Shown here: one piece after another, positions 44,601-56,755 of the stretch | Numbering within the stretch: the stretch's first letter is position 1 | How the letters are laid out: every line of letters begins with the position of its first letter | Assembly: GCA_947179485.1 (NCBI GenBank) | Contig: OX359245.1 | Coordinates: forward strand, 29,437,067 to 29,501,066 | Source of the DNA: Allacma fusca | Lineage: Eukaryota; Arthropoda; Collembola; Symphypleona; Sminthuridae | Direction: 5' to 3' | Length of the DNA: 64,000 nucleotides | Position numbers and translations under genes: made by a program | The notes under the pieces: generated by a model | What the model was told of the DNA's origin: nothing | The model's input: only the letters and a program-made list of their open reading frames with translations | Database searches by the model: none

Positions 44601-47032
44601 GAACAATTGGAATTAGAACATAATATCGTATTAATGTATGGACTCAGAACTGACAAATACGGGTCCTACTTGTAATCTTATTTGTGAGCCATGGATACTT
44701 AAAATAATGTTAAATTAAACTTTAAAACACTTTGAGCTAGAATTTCCGGAAAATCGTTGTTTTTTTTTCAAGCACATTGAAATTATTGAAATAATTTTAA
44801 CACTTGAGCAAAGCCAGGTTAAAATGTACATCCGCTGGAATATCAAGGAAATGTAACTAATATATTCCATCAAGCTTGCATGAAATTTAACGGCTTCATG
44901 GGAACACCTTTAAAAGGGTCTGGTGGGTAACTCATTTATGCATCTGAAATATTCACTAAGCTTTTCTTGGAGCACAACAATTTTTTGGTTCATTGGATTT
45001 GATGCATACGCTTAAAATTTCTGCAAGGTCAAAACTCGAAATGTGAGAAAATATAATTACCCGTTGATCCAACTGTGACTTCCATTATTCTAATTTCGTT
45101 TATTTAGATACAATTGTAAATTTTAGAGCACCTACACAAAAATAATTCAAAATGCTATTTTGTTTGAAATGCAGCTTTAATGTTAGCGGTGCGATCCATT
45201 GACCAAATCGTAATCGACAACCAATTCTTAAGTGAGTGAAAGTAAATTCCTTTATTTTAGGTCAGTTTACCTGCTATAATTTTTATAAATTCTTCCGATT
45301 ACACCTCTGAATTTCAGTTGTAGACTTATCAGATATTAGGAAACATTGAAATTATTATTTAATTAATACTGAAGATAATAACTGCTCTAATTTAAAGCGG
45401 AAAGCAAACGTCCAGTTTCCGGAAGTTTCTGGAAGGGCAGTTCAAGGGGCATTTTCTCTCTGGATTCTACCGCGTATATCTCACCTTGAGTATGTGCAAT
45501 TAGATATTTTATAGCAACATGATCTAGGAAATTTACAAGGGAGCATTTTTTGGCTGGTGAAGTCCCCTGGAGCCAATATGAAAGGAATGCTATTTATGAG
45601 ATAACAACTACAAACGAAACTTGCTATTTACAATAATTATTGTTGAAGCATGATTTATAAACGTAAGTATAGATTCATGTCATGTATGTTATATCGAATA
45701 TTGTGATTGAATTTAAGGTTTTTCTGTAGTTTCAAATTTCATCAAACCTAAGTGGGTCAAATTTATGAACGTATTCATAAATCTCGATATTATCATACAT
45801 TTATTATTACTTAAATGAAACAAAATCATATGTATAGAGTTCTTATTGTTTGAAATCTTGAAAATTTCCCATTTGAAAACGTAACATACTATTTTTGTAC
45901 ATATTGATTATGAAAATGTTTCATCCCGAATGCGTAATTACTCTGTATTATTATACTTGAAGGAAATGGTGCACTCATTCATAAACGGCATAGAACAAGT
46001 AAATTTTCCCATTAACTATAGAGATGCTATTTCTCAACCTGTATTTCTGTAGTATGGCTTTTATTACAGCAAAATTGAATGCCAAAGATGACAGAAATAG
46101 ATTTAATTGTTAGTGGAAAAACACTCATGCTGTTTTACTATTTTTCAATATATTTATAAGTGATAAAGAAAAACTCGATATAACGGATTTCTAGGGGACC
46201 GGTAAAATTTTTAAGAATTTTTGCTATTGAGATTTTGATAAAATTTCTATAGAAAATGCATATAACGGATAAAACTGGTTATATTATTTTCGAAATGACA
46301 AACAAGACTAATTATGAATATTGACTTTTAATTTCGTCGAAATACAACATGCAAACACCTGATTAACAATGTAATAATTAATCAAGGAGAAACACCGATG
46401 TAAAATTTTAGGTGACCACTTAAGTTTTTTTCCCAAGTGTATGATGATACACTGTCGATGATGATACAGAACGATCTTTGCATACTTGAGCTTGGGAGAT
46501 ACCACTCAAAATAATGAAATTCAAAACTAATAGATGCTTTTTCGCCTAAATTTAAACTATTTGGGTTTAATTTCTTAGACATTTTAGGACTGAACAAAGT
46601 CCAAGATATAAATCCAAACTAAACCGTGACTTTGTGAATACAGAATCGATCAATAAATTGTAATGACAATCATATAGAGTATATACTCGTTACTTTTAAC
46701 AGTCTAAAACCTGTTTCTCACTTGAGTTACTTTAAGCGATTCTCAAAAAATGCGAATTAAAAATGTATTATTGTTATGAACAGCCAGATGAGTGGGAAAT
46801 ATTCCAGGAAACGTTTCCAGTCGCAGGGGCTTCAAAGACATTTATTGTTTTAGTATTATTATATTTTCGAGATTCAATGGCTTTATAACAACCTTGACTT
46901 GCTTTCGTTTTGAGATAATTAACTCCAATGTAGAATTCCCACACACAATTTTGCTGTAAAAGTGTTTTGAGGAAAACTTAGGATTTGATCGTAGTCAGTC
47001 AACGGAATTAGTAGTCTATACTTGCAATTACG
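44601..47032. other. Intergenic; end of the RlpA/chemoreceptor array
   Basis: No gene recognised. 45970-46110 aligns with 16990-17150, the flank that follows the chemoreceptor elsewhere, but no chemoreceptor sequence is found between 44600 and 45970, so it appears deleted in this unit. 46160-46280 has CTCGATATAACGGATTTCT and a second ATATAACGGAT, reminiscent of Tc1/mariner-type MITE ends. Not delimited. Confidence 0.45.
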
Positions 47033-49215
47033 ATGGCTGCCCCAACTTTCCATGAGCTCCAAATTTTAAAGGAGGTAATATTCAGAATTTCCGCTCGAAA
47101 ATCTTCAGAATTCTCAGAAAAGCAGATTCTCATAATTTATTAGTATTTTTGCATATTCTGGGAAAATATATTTTCACCGGAACTAAAACATTGGCGTCAC
47201 TATGAAGGAGACTAAAAGTACACTTGAGGTCTCCGTAGTATTACATATATTCAATTATTTATAAATATTGTGGCTTTTTTGTGAAGGAAATACAATTGTG
47301 GTAATTAGAAATGCAGATATTAAATGTTATATTCAGCCTGGAACCAAGTTTTAGCTGGATTTTTGACAATTTTTTGTGGTTTCCTTTATTTTCAGTTTCG
47401 TAATCGCATCAAAGACCTGAATTTAAAAGAGGACATAAATTCGGATGTGGAATTGTTACGATGGATCCGAGGTAAAAATGATAAGGGATTTGTAGTACGT
47501 TTCCGTAATATTTAGAATTTCCTTCGGGTTGGCATTCATTTTGTATACTTAAAATTTCCAGTCTGTGACCACAATCTTGATCAGGCGGAAATCATGTTAA
47601 GGAAGGTAAGCTCACTACTTTTAAAAATACACAAAGAAATGCCGATTATTCAATACCAATATATTCTTATTGGATTTCGTTTAGCATCACAATCATATGT
47701 ACATACTACTCAAATGTGTATCACGCAGAGCATTGCTATCAAATACGCTTCTGCTTTAAATATTATTATAAGAGCCTTATGTTTCTAAACATTTCCCATT
47801 TGAATCATTAGCATATGAATTGGAGAGAGGAGGTAAATTTCGAGGGCATTAAATTATGGGATGTCCCGAAAGAATATCGGGACCTGCTACCAGAAAAAAT
47901 AATTGGGTTTGACAAGGAAAATTCCCCTGGTAAGTTGTTCCACGGCAATGAAACTAAAACTATTTTTCTGTGATTTTTTTGTAACGAACAGCGCATGAAA
48001 AATATTCGGCCAGTGTTATAATAATTTTTATACTTTAAAATTTCATCAAATTCATATTGTCTAGTGGTATTAACTTCATTCGGAAAATGGGACTTGAAAA
48101 GAGTTGTGCAAGAAATGGGTCAGGAGTTTGCTTTGAAATGCAAGTGGAAAACTTTTAATTCGGTTAAGGAATCGATGAGATCTCGACGGACTCTTGATGG
48201 ATTGCCGGTTACACAGGGATGCTTCATCAATGATCTAGACGGACTGTCAATTCTCCAGGGAACAATTCCAGGTAATTAGTCAAATTAAAATTATCTATCT
48301 AACTCATAACTCCGGATGTTTAACTCAAATTACCTGAAGGCGCCTGATAATGTATGTAATTATGTAATTTAATATGGATTTAGTTTTTCGAACAATGTCG
48401 GAGTATGGAAGACAATTGGAAGGCAATTTTCCAGAGATTGTAAAATGTATTGTCGTCATTAATGGTAAGCTGTTCCGCAGTGTTTTTTCAAAATGTAAAA
48501 TACATTTTTCAAATATCTACACATGTGAGTATGTGCAAAAGGGAAAATATCTAAACAACAAACAGGCATATATAAATAGGTGTTCTTTTGAGTCCAGTTT
48601 AATTTTCTCCAGAGTTTCAAAATAATGATTCATTGACAAACAGGGGAAGATTTACGGTAAAAGAGGTCGGAAAATATTAAGCCTAAGTTAAGACTAAATT
48701 TTTAAAAACGTCAACAATCCAATTGAAATCATGCACGTGTTCAAGCGTCATCTGTGGATTGATCAAAACGGCAATTTAGTGTAAACAGCAAAAAGCACAA
48801 CAGATTGTGCAAACCTTTGTCTTATCGTTCCAGCAAATATGTATTTGCATGATTTTATATCTGACCTCAGTAAATTTTTTAAGCAAAAATCCCAAACTCT
48901 AAAATTGTCTGGGTCATTCCCTTTTGTGAGTTAATACAGAGAGCACGTTATGATCTCATTGTTTCTGTTACAGTCGCAATTACGCAATAAGTTAGAGAAA
49001 TATAATTGGTTGTCTTTCTTATAATAATTGCAGCCCCTTTCTTCTTCGATCTGTTCTTCAAATGCATCAAACCCTTTCTAAATGAAAAAACCAGATCAAA
49101 AGTACACATTTACGGGAAAAACAAAGAAGAATGGATTGGATTTCTGAAAGATATAATTTCTCATGATGTGCTTCCTACAATGTATGGTGGATCAAATGAT
49201 ATTACTCTTCTATAA
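47033..49215 (+). CDS. SEC14-like CRAL-TRIO lipid-binding protein
   Basis: Seven exons, each with matching GT-AG sites: 47033-47074, 47396-47471, 47562-47605, 47812-47929, 48065-48271, 48384-48464 and 49034-49215. Together they give a 249-residue protein. The start MAAPTFHELQILKE precedes CRAL-TRIO_N (FRNRIKDL, LLRWIRVCDHNLDQAEIMLRK, residues about 15-55). The lipid-binding CRAL-TRIO domain follows (WREEVNFEG, LPEKIIGFDKENSPG, FGKWDLKR, NFPEIVKCIVVINAP, KPFLNEKTRSKVHIYG, LPTMYGG). Such cytosolic proteins carry hydrophobic ligands such as tocopherol, retinoids or phosphoinositides. There is no C-terminal GOLD domain, unlike SEC14L2. The canonical IN-AP junction is split by the last intron. AATAAA signals occur at and just after the stop. 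Confidence 0.85.
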
Positions 49216-49480
49216 TAAACATACATATGTAATTATAATAAATAATATTGGACTTTAAACATTGAAGTATTTCATTCATAGGTTTAATTCACGCTAATTA
49301 AAATAAATAATAAAGCCCGATAAAGGGACCTTCAAAATTTTGAGGCGTCCTTTCTAGTTTGCATTGCATAATAGGACTACGCAGGCGCAGATGAAAAAAG
49401 TAAAAAATAATTTTCTCAGCAGCTAGGAAACTGCTAACATGCGGCATTCGCACCTGGGTTGACTCAGCAGTTAAAATAGT
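49179..49480. repeat. 302-bp block identical to 55695-55996
   Basis: It covers the last 12 codons of the SEC14-like gene and its 3' flank. I see no difference from 55695-55996 across the whole block, whereas the exon just upstream and the flank just downstream both differ at several percent. It contains two AATAAA motifs and, at about 49380-49470, a GC-balanced stretch with TGACTCAGCAG. Recent gene conversion or strong constraint would explain the pattern. Confidence 0.9.
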
Positions 49481-52252
49481 AGGCAAGGAATTAGAACGCT
49501 TACATACTACCCGTGAAAGAATTTATTATCGCATACCTTGTTATAAATATCTACTATGCTTCATGCCGATATAAATACTTATTTATAGTACGTTTGAATG
49601 TACTATAAATATATAAATTTAGTCTGGGAAAGATAAAATGAGATGATCCTCTAGTTTATATAATGTGGGAGTTCCGATGGTGGGAAAGTAATAAATGTAA
49701 AGGAACTGTTTGCAACATTGAAACAAAAGAAGGAGCTTGTCCATATAAGCAAATTAGTAATATATTTAAAATTTTAATGGATATCAAGGGAAATTAAAAG
49801 CAAACGTCCTGACACCTTGAGGAGCAATGTGCATAGGCATTTTGATCGGTTTCCATTAATAGAGCTACATATAAAGTTCAAAGTAATTAATGGTAATAAT
49901 AATAACACATTGAGTGGGTTATGCACATCCTGCTTGATACAGAGATTTTCCTATATAGTGGTTCCCAAGGGATGATAAAATACCGGCCAATATATGAGGA
50001 TATCTTACTACATTGTAATGTAAATGTAATCCTAGGGAAATTTAAACGTGCCAATATAAAAGGAATTCTATCTAAGAGGAAACCACTATATAGGAAAATT
50101 GTAGTCGTACAAACCCAAGGAACGAGGAATCCTTGTTTGCTTTGTCCCACAGTATTCTTAAGCGATGACCAGAAACAATTTATGACCAGTGAACTTTTGA
50201 ATTAGGAAATTAAAAATAATTATACATCCTTGATTTCGAAATAAAAAATACCCCTTCTGAGAATATCATAAATTGTCTTTTTTAAAAGTTTTGCTCCTAA
50301 AGATGAATATAGGCGGAAATACGCAATCGTAGATTGCTGAAATTTTCATTTTTCCACAAAATACTTTTACTTACTCCTTTTGTAATCACAATTTTTGTTG
50401 CAGTTTGTTTATCTGATTTTTAAAAAATCTAGAAATCGATTTCATTGGGGATTTGAATACTTTTTCCCGTTACCCCTATGCGAGTCAGAGGGGGGAGACA
50501 ATTGTATTTGTGAACCCTGTGTATGTATAGATTTGTATACTAACGTTTCTGTATTTAGTTTATTTAATATCACCTTCCCGTATCGTTGTACTATCACGAA
50601 GTTATGCGATTACGGTAAATACAGACAACTCAAGCATTCAATTTGTCCAGATCCTTTAAAATTGCAACACGCGATCGAAAATCATACTCGTTCACATTGT
50701 AGTGTAGGTTCATATCTGTTTATGCACAAGAAAATTATTCCATATACACAATGTAAAAAACAAAAGATAATTAAGAATAAATTCCCTTTAAAACTATTAA
50801 TTACTTCCAAGGGTGACATTAAAGAATATTTGAAGCATGCCGGAAGTCTTTTATAAAAATTATAATGTAACTCTAATTTATTGTAAGTGCAAAACCGAGT
50901 CTGCGAATGACAAAATAGTGTTAGAATCTGGTTAAGTATGAGATTAATGATGCTCATATAGAAATAATTGCATGGGAATTGTTTTTGTTATTATTAAAAC
51001 AATCAAATGCGTTTGACAAATACAAGCTAATTACTAATAGAAGCAACTGTAATACATACCAAATCAAATACAAAACAGGGGCAGTGAAACCTTGTGGAGC
51101 TATGTGGTTGTGTATTTTGAAGAGAAAACTCCAATAATGAAGCTGTAAAGTGCAATGCAACGTAAGCTAGTTAAATTTAATGTACCATGTAGGACATTCA
51201 GTTTTATAGCCGTACTCACCCAAAGTATTTACTTTAAAAGAGGAACGAAGGAATATTTTGCTCCATGAGTCGGCGGATTTCTGTGGGACCCGTGAGTTTG
51301 CCACACCCAGGAATTTTATTTCGATGTTCATTAGCTGGGATTCTTCCAAAAATTCTACAATTATTTTGCTTAACAAATTTGAGGTCTGTAACATCAAAAA
51401 CTGTGATGTTTTCAAAAATTTTGAATCATGCTTGGACTAACTATGTAAAGCCTTATGTATGACTTTCAAATGTAATTTTGTTGTCATTTGTCTCGGCTTC
51501 TATACGTGAGGAAGTATTTACCACTTTATTTAAAATTATGGTAGTGGCATGTTCTCTGTAATCCAACGCTTATCATTACAGCTCAAGATATTTTTTGGGA
51601 ATGACATTTACTTCTCCAGAATGTTGTTTTTCCTATTTTGCCACTCACGTAAGGCGGCTAAAAAATATAAACGCATTGCAAACAGAAACTCGCTCCGTCT
51701 GAAATCACCTCCAGAGTCGTTTACATTTTTGTTGCACAATAAACCTGCAGTCATATCCAGCAGTCTCACCTTCCCCTGATTTGTCCAACAGCTGTTAGCT
51801 CACGTAACATTTTACACTGGACGAAGCCAGGTACATAGTGGGATTCTTTGTATAGTGAAGCTAGTCCAATTGCGCATCATAAGCATACTATCAATGAGTT
51901 TCGTGTTCCGAGATTCCTTTTATAGGGAGAGCTCTATTATAGACAGAGTACACTGTACTTACCTGGGAACAAGTCAAATAAAAGTAAAACAGAATTATAT
52001 ATGTATTATCATTGCCATAAATAGATCAGAATGTCCAAGGTGCGAGAAAATTGATAGATTTAATGTTCATACGTCCTACTACCGGCTAGTCAGGAAAATC
52101 CTTGTTTGTGCTGTCCCACGTTCATTACTAAACGACTGAAAAAATTTCTTATCAAAGAGCCTTTAAATCAAGAAATTAAAAATAATTACATATACTTGAT
52201 TGCTACACAAACTAAAGTTTTAAAATAGCATTCAACTTCTATTTCCGCAGTC
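49481..52252. other. Intergenic; left part duplicated at 55997-56727
   Basis: 49481-50218 aligns with 55997-56727 at high identity. A more diverged third version of its end lies at 52150-52200 (AAATTAAAAATAATTA). The 153-codon frame at 50395-50856 and the 76-codon frame at 51549-51779 show no domain or splice context I can support. A plausible 3' splice site (TATTTCCGCAG) ends at 52250, hinting at an upstream untranslated exon of the next gene. Confidence 0.5.
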
Positions 52253-54358
52253 ATGACCATGTCAGGTTCGATTGTCAGTAAAATTGACTTTAGTATTTTT
52301 TCAAATATGGGTGTAAGGAGTCTTTTGGGAGTATTTGCGCTCAACATTTTAATATTTCAGAATGTCTCTGCAGGGCCTCCATTGCAAGTGGATTTAATTG
52401 ACAAGGTTAGTTACTTCAAATTATTACGGTACCATAAATCGAGTCGCAGCCTAAATTGAAGGTGTTGTTGTGTTACATTGCTTTCGGTTGATCGATTCCA
52501 GCTTTGGATATTTCCTACTGAGCACATAATTCACACTCCTTATTTTTAATCTCTTTTCAAAATGTAAATCCGTGACTATTTTCAGGATCAGTCCAGGAAT
52601 GACAGTGCTTACCGGGAGAAATCAAGAGCTTTTAAATACATCGTCAGCGGGTTTGATTTTGAGGACCGACCAGGTAAAAATAAATCATGTCTGTACTAGA
52701 AACTCCGTATAAAGATGTTAGTGGTGAAACTTAGCACAGACCCCCACACTCTACCGTAATAATTACAAACGGAAATCTACACACAAAATTGTTTTCGTTT
52801 TGACGAATGCACCTGGATAAATTGTACAATAAAGAAAAATACCAATAAGTTTAAGAGCATTCATTGTTCCTGAGAAAATTTCTCCCTTGTCCGTGTGATT
52901 CCTTTACCGGACGTAAATTTTTACAATATGTTGACTAAAATCTGGAAGTACCATTTTCCCATGATATCTCATTTAAAAATTATCGGCTTTTACAAAACAA
53001 AGAATTTACGATTTTGAAATGCTGCCAGCGATCTGCTAGCGACCTATGCAAAAATAAACAGGCTTCGAGGTAAGAATTCAATATTACAATTCAAACCTTA
53101 AGTAATTACATGTATACTGCAGTTATAATCATGGACTGGGGAAAGTGGGACATGGTATGGCTGACAGATTATCCGGACTTGAAAGACCAGCTCGTTAAGA
53201 ATTATGACAACTTAGTAGATGAAATCGCGACGGGAGATTTTTCCAGAAAAATGTCCAGTTTTTTACCCGTCGGCTACAACTCGAGCGACCAATTTGTGGC
53301 TATCAAAAACTACGCTGAGTTCGATCTCCGTAATGCATACAAGCCAGAAGGTGAGTTCCAACTGAATCTTCCCCTTAGCTTTGTTAAGTGCACTCTTAGT
53401 TTAGCAAATCCGAGAGAAAGAAAGTGAGCATAAGTTTATTATTTTAGCATGTGAATAAATGATTACGTAAAGAATACTAGGAAAACGTAACACAAGAGGA
53501 GTCTCTCACACATAGATTTTCCATCAGGATTGCCCAAAGGAGGCCCAACCGTATTATAGCATCATGCATAATACTCTGCTTATATTTTTTTATCACAAAC
53601 ATGAAATTAGGACGGACTAGTCTTTAAGATCAGAAATCTCCTGTAAAATTTCTATAAGGGTGTTCAAATTTTATAATATCGTGATGCTTTTCCCAATTCC
53701 CAACGGAATCTAATTCTCTCATTTGGGGCTCATCTCACAAAAATGTGTCTTCTCAAAATGAAGTAAAATTTACTGCTGCAAGTTGAAGTTTAGTTAGTAG
53801 CTGGACTTTCCTGTCATTCGCTTCTCCAACAGCATTTACGTGTAGTGAAAAATCTAATCTGATGAAAATTTTCAACCAGCTACAAAATTATTGCTGACCC
53901 TGTTAACGAAAATGGAGAGGGTTGTTGACAAACTGGCTTACGCTATATTAATCAATGGTAAGTGTGGATGCTCACCTGTACAGTGTATAAAGATCTATTT
54001 ATGTAGAGCTCTTACTCCGACTGTACTGCAACTGATAATAATTATTTCCGATAGTTTTTAATATAAATGACTTGTTTACAATATCTTTTGTTACTTTATA
54101 TTACAACGCCAATTTTTACTATGCAACTTCAACTGGACATTCTGTTGTTCCTCAAAAGCGAATCCAGTTGTAGACCAGATCATTCAAATGGCCAAACCGT
54201 TGGCGGGAAAACTCGTATCTAAAATGGATGTTTATGGGACTAATTCCATCAAGTGGATTCCAAAGATAAGAAGGAAAATCCCACAGGATCAACTACCCCA
54301 CGCTCTGGGAGGAAAAGAAGATTTTACACCCATAAGTGAAAAGAGTTTCCTACAATAA
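52253..54358 (+). CDS. CRAL-TRIO protein with a signal peptide, lacking CRAL-TRIO_N
   Basis: Five exons, 52253-52405, 52586-52673, 53123-53350, 53880-53957 and 54159-54358, all GT-AG, give 248 residues (230 if the second Met, 52307, is used). Exons 2-5 have the same phases and domain content as exons 4-7 of the gene at 47033: SGFDFEDRPG, WGKWDMVWL, DKLAYAILINAN, KPLAGKLVSKMDVYG and LPHALGG. The first exon is unrelated to CRAL-TRIO_N: it encodes a hydrophobic leader (MGVRSLLGVFALNILIFQNV then SAG) that looks like a signal peptide, so the protein should enter the secretory pathway. A secreted or lumenal lipid carrier is inferred. Divergence from the neighbouring paralogue is large but the frame and key motifs are intact. 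Possible poly(A) signals are at about 54390 and 54711. Confidence 0.8.
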
Positions 54359-55102
54359 TATTAATACTCGTAAAAGCCAAAAAATCCATTAAATGTTATT
54401 TTAGTCATTTGTTCTATTTACATTCAACTTCGTATCCCTTAAGAACATAAATTTGAAAATGTGAACTCGCCAAGTAAAAGCTTCTCATCCCTGATCATAT
54501 CTTCGGCTAAATTCTAAAAAGTACCATTTTTAATGGAGATCCCATTTAAAAAGCACGTGTTACGAAATGAAAATGGTACCTTTTAAAATTTAACCGACGA
54601 TATGTTCATGTAACTTACGTAACATTTCATAACTCACTTTCACTTTCCACTATATAAACACAATATAAAAATTAGGTTTTGATTGATTTAGTGTAATTTC
54701 GTCTAAAATAAATTTGTGTTGTAAAACTTCCTTGATTCAAGGCAATATTGAGTGCGTTTTTTCATTATATACAATTAATCAATTCTTCCGAGCAATGATT
54801 CTTTTTCGGGAAAATCTCAGTGATAAAAAGCAATTACAAGTTTGAGAAAATAATTTTTAAGAAATGTGAACAAACCCAATAGCAACAAGTAATTTTAAAA
54901 TACAAGAATAAAAACTTAATTTTCATAAATATACATATGAACTGGGCAATTTCAAGTCGGATTTTATCAAACAAAAATAAAAATATAGGTTCAGATTGGT
55001 CAGGATTTTTTTGAAATGTTGCTCCAAACTTTTTGCAAAATTAACAAAGGAAGAAATTCAGGACTGCTCTCATGAACATTAGAATTGTGCAAATAAGGAA
55101 AT
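54359..55102. other. Intergenic, no gene
   Basis: AT-rich 3' flank. An AATAAA at about 54711 could end the preceding transcript. No repeat or coding content recognised. The duplication with 47767 begins at its right edge. Confidence 0.45.
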
Positions 55103-55735
55103 ATTATTATAAGAGCCTTATGTTTCTAAACATTTCCCATTTGAATCATACAGCATATGAATTGGCGAGAGAAGGTAAATTTCGAGGGTATTAAATTCAG
55201 GGATGTCCCGATAGAATATTGGGACCTTCTACCAGAAAAAATAATGACATGGAAAATTCACCTGGTAAGTTGTTCCACCGGATGATCTGTCGATTGGTCA
55301 AAACGACAATTTAGTGTAAACAGCAAAAAACTAACAGCAGATTGTGGTAACCTTTATCTTATAGTTCCAGCACATACAAATGTGTTTGCATGATTTTATA
55401 TGTGACCTCAGTAAATGTTTTAAGCAAAAATCCCAAATTCCAAAATTGTCTGGGTCATTTCCTTTTGTGAGTTGATAGAAAGGGCATGTTATGATATCAT
55501 TGTTTCTGTTACAGTCGCAAATATGTAATAAGTTAGAGAAATAAAATAAGATGTTGTTATAATTATCTGTTCTTCAAATGCATCAAACCCTTTCTAAATG
55601 ACAAAACCAGATCAAAAGTACGCATTTACGGGAAAAACAAGGAAGAATGGATTGGATTTCTGAAAGAAATAGTTCCTCACGATGTGCTTTCTATAATGTA
55701 TGGTGGATCAAATGATATTACTCTTCTATAATAAA
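55103..55735 (+). pseudogene. SEC14-like pseudogene (partial duplicate)
   Basis: A segment starting in the intron before exon 4 of the gene at 47033. Exon 4 is recognisable at 55151-55266 (MNWREKVNFEGIKFRD, LPEKIM) but has lost about 8 nt where GFD should be encoded, shifting the frame. Its donor GTAAGT is intact. Exons 5 and 6 are deleted: just after the donor the sequence jumps to the equivalent of 48750. The last exon is present from about 55570 (LFFKCIKPFLNDKTRSKV) to the stop at about 55734 but lacks its acceptor and first codons. It cannot encode a CRAL-TRIO domain. Confidence 0.88.
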
Positions 55736-55996
55736 CATACATATGTAATTATAATAAATAATATTGGACTTTAAACATTGAAGTATTTCATTCATAGGTT
55801 TAATTCACGCTAATTAAAATAAATAATAAAGCCCGATAAAGGGACCTTCAAAATTTTGAGGCGTCCTTTCTAGTTTGCATTGCATAATAGGACTACGCAG
55901 GCGCAGATGAAAAAAGTAAAAAATAATTTTCTCAGCAGCTAGGAAACTGCTAACATGCGGCATTCGCACCTGGGTTGACTCAGCAGTTAAAATAGT
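55695..55996. repeat. 302-bp block identical to 49179-49480
   Basis: See the partner block. Downstream homology continues with substitutions and small indels to 56727, where a Helitron end interrupts it. Confidence 0.9.
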
Positions 55997-56727
55997 GGGC
56001 AAGGAATTAAAACGCTTACATACTACCCGTGAAAGAATTTATGATCGCATATACCTTGTTATAAATATCTACGATGCTTCATGCCGATATAATTACTTAT
56101 TTATAGTACGTTTGAATGTACTATAAATATATAAATTGAGTCTGGGAAAGATAAAATGAGGTGACCCTCTAGTTTAATGTGGGAGTTCCGTTGGTAGGAA
56201 AGTAATAAATGTAAAGGAACTGTTTTCAACATTGAAACAAAAAAAGGAGCTTGTCCGTATAAGCGAATTAGTAATATAAAAATTTTTAATGGATATCAAG
56301 GGAAATTACAAAGCAAACGTCCTGAAACCTTGAGGAGCAATGTGCATAGACATTTTGATCGGATTCCATTAATAGAGCTATAAAGTTCAAGGTAAGTAAA
56401 GGTAAGAATTACATTGCGTGTGTTATGCACATACTGCTTGATACAGAGATTTTTTTATATAGTGGTTCTCAAGGGATGATAAAATACCGGCCAATATATG
56501 AGGATATCTTACTACAATGTAATGTAAATGCAAACCTAGGGAAATTTTAAACGTGCCCATATAAAGGGAATTCTGTCTAAGAGGAAACCACTATATAGGA
56601 AATTCCCTGTAGTCGTACAAACCCAAGGAACGAGGAATCCTTGTTTGCTTCGCCCCACAGTATTCTTGAACCATGATCAGAAACAATTTATGACCAGTGA
56701 ACTTTTGAATTAGGAAATTAAAAATAA

Positions 56728-56755
56728 CTAGTAAAAGCCCTGTGCTTCGCACAGG
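56728..56755 (-). mobile_element. Helitron 3' terminus (element extends right)
   Basis: Read on the minus strand, a perfect 7-bp hairpin (CCTGTGC-GAA-GCACAGG, 56755-56739) is followed 7 nt later by CTAG at 56731-56728 and then host T. This is the CTRR-plus-hairpin signature of Helitrons, which insert between A and T without duplication. The homologous sequence at 50200-50230 reads AAAATAATTATAC without interruption, so it is the empty site (A|T). The 5' TC end, on the plus strand a GA followed by T to the right, could not be located, so the element length is unknown. No Rep/helicase is seen nearby, so it is non-autonomous or truncated. Confidence 0.8.

Noticed and set aside
49298-49486. 62-codon minus-strand frame repeated without change at 55814-56002
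   Set aside because: The whole surrounding 302 bp is identical at the DNA level, so protein identity adds nothing; there is no homology to known proteins and it overlaps a 3' flank.
50395-50856. 153-codon frame with a Cys-rich stretch
   Set aside because: No recognisable domain, low-complexity composition and no splice context; likely chance in intergenic DNA.
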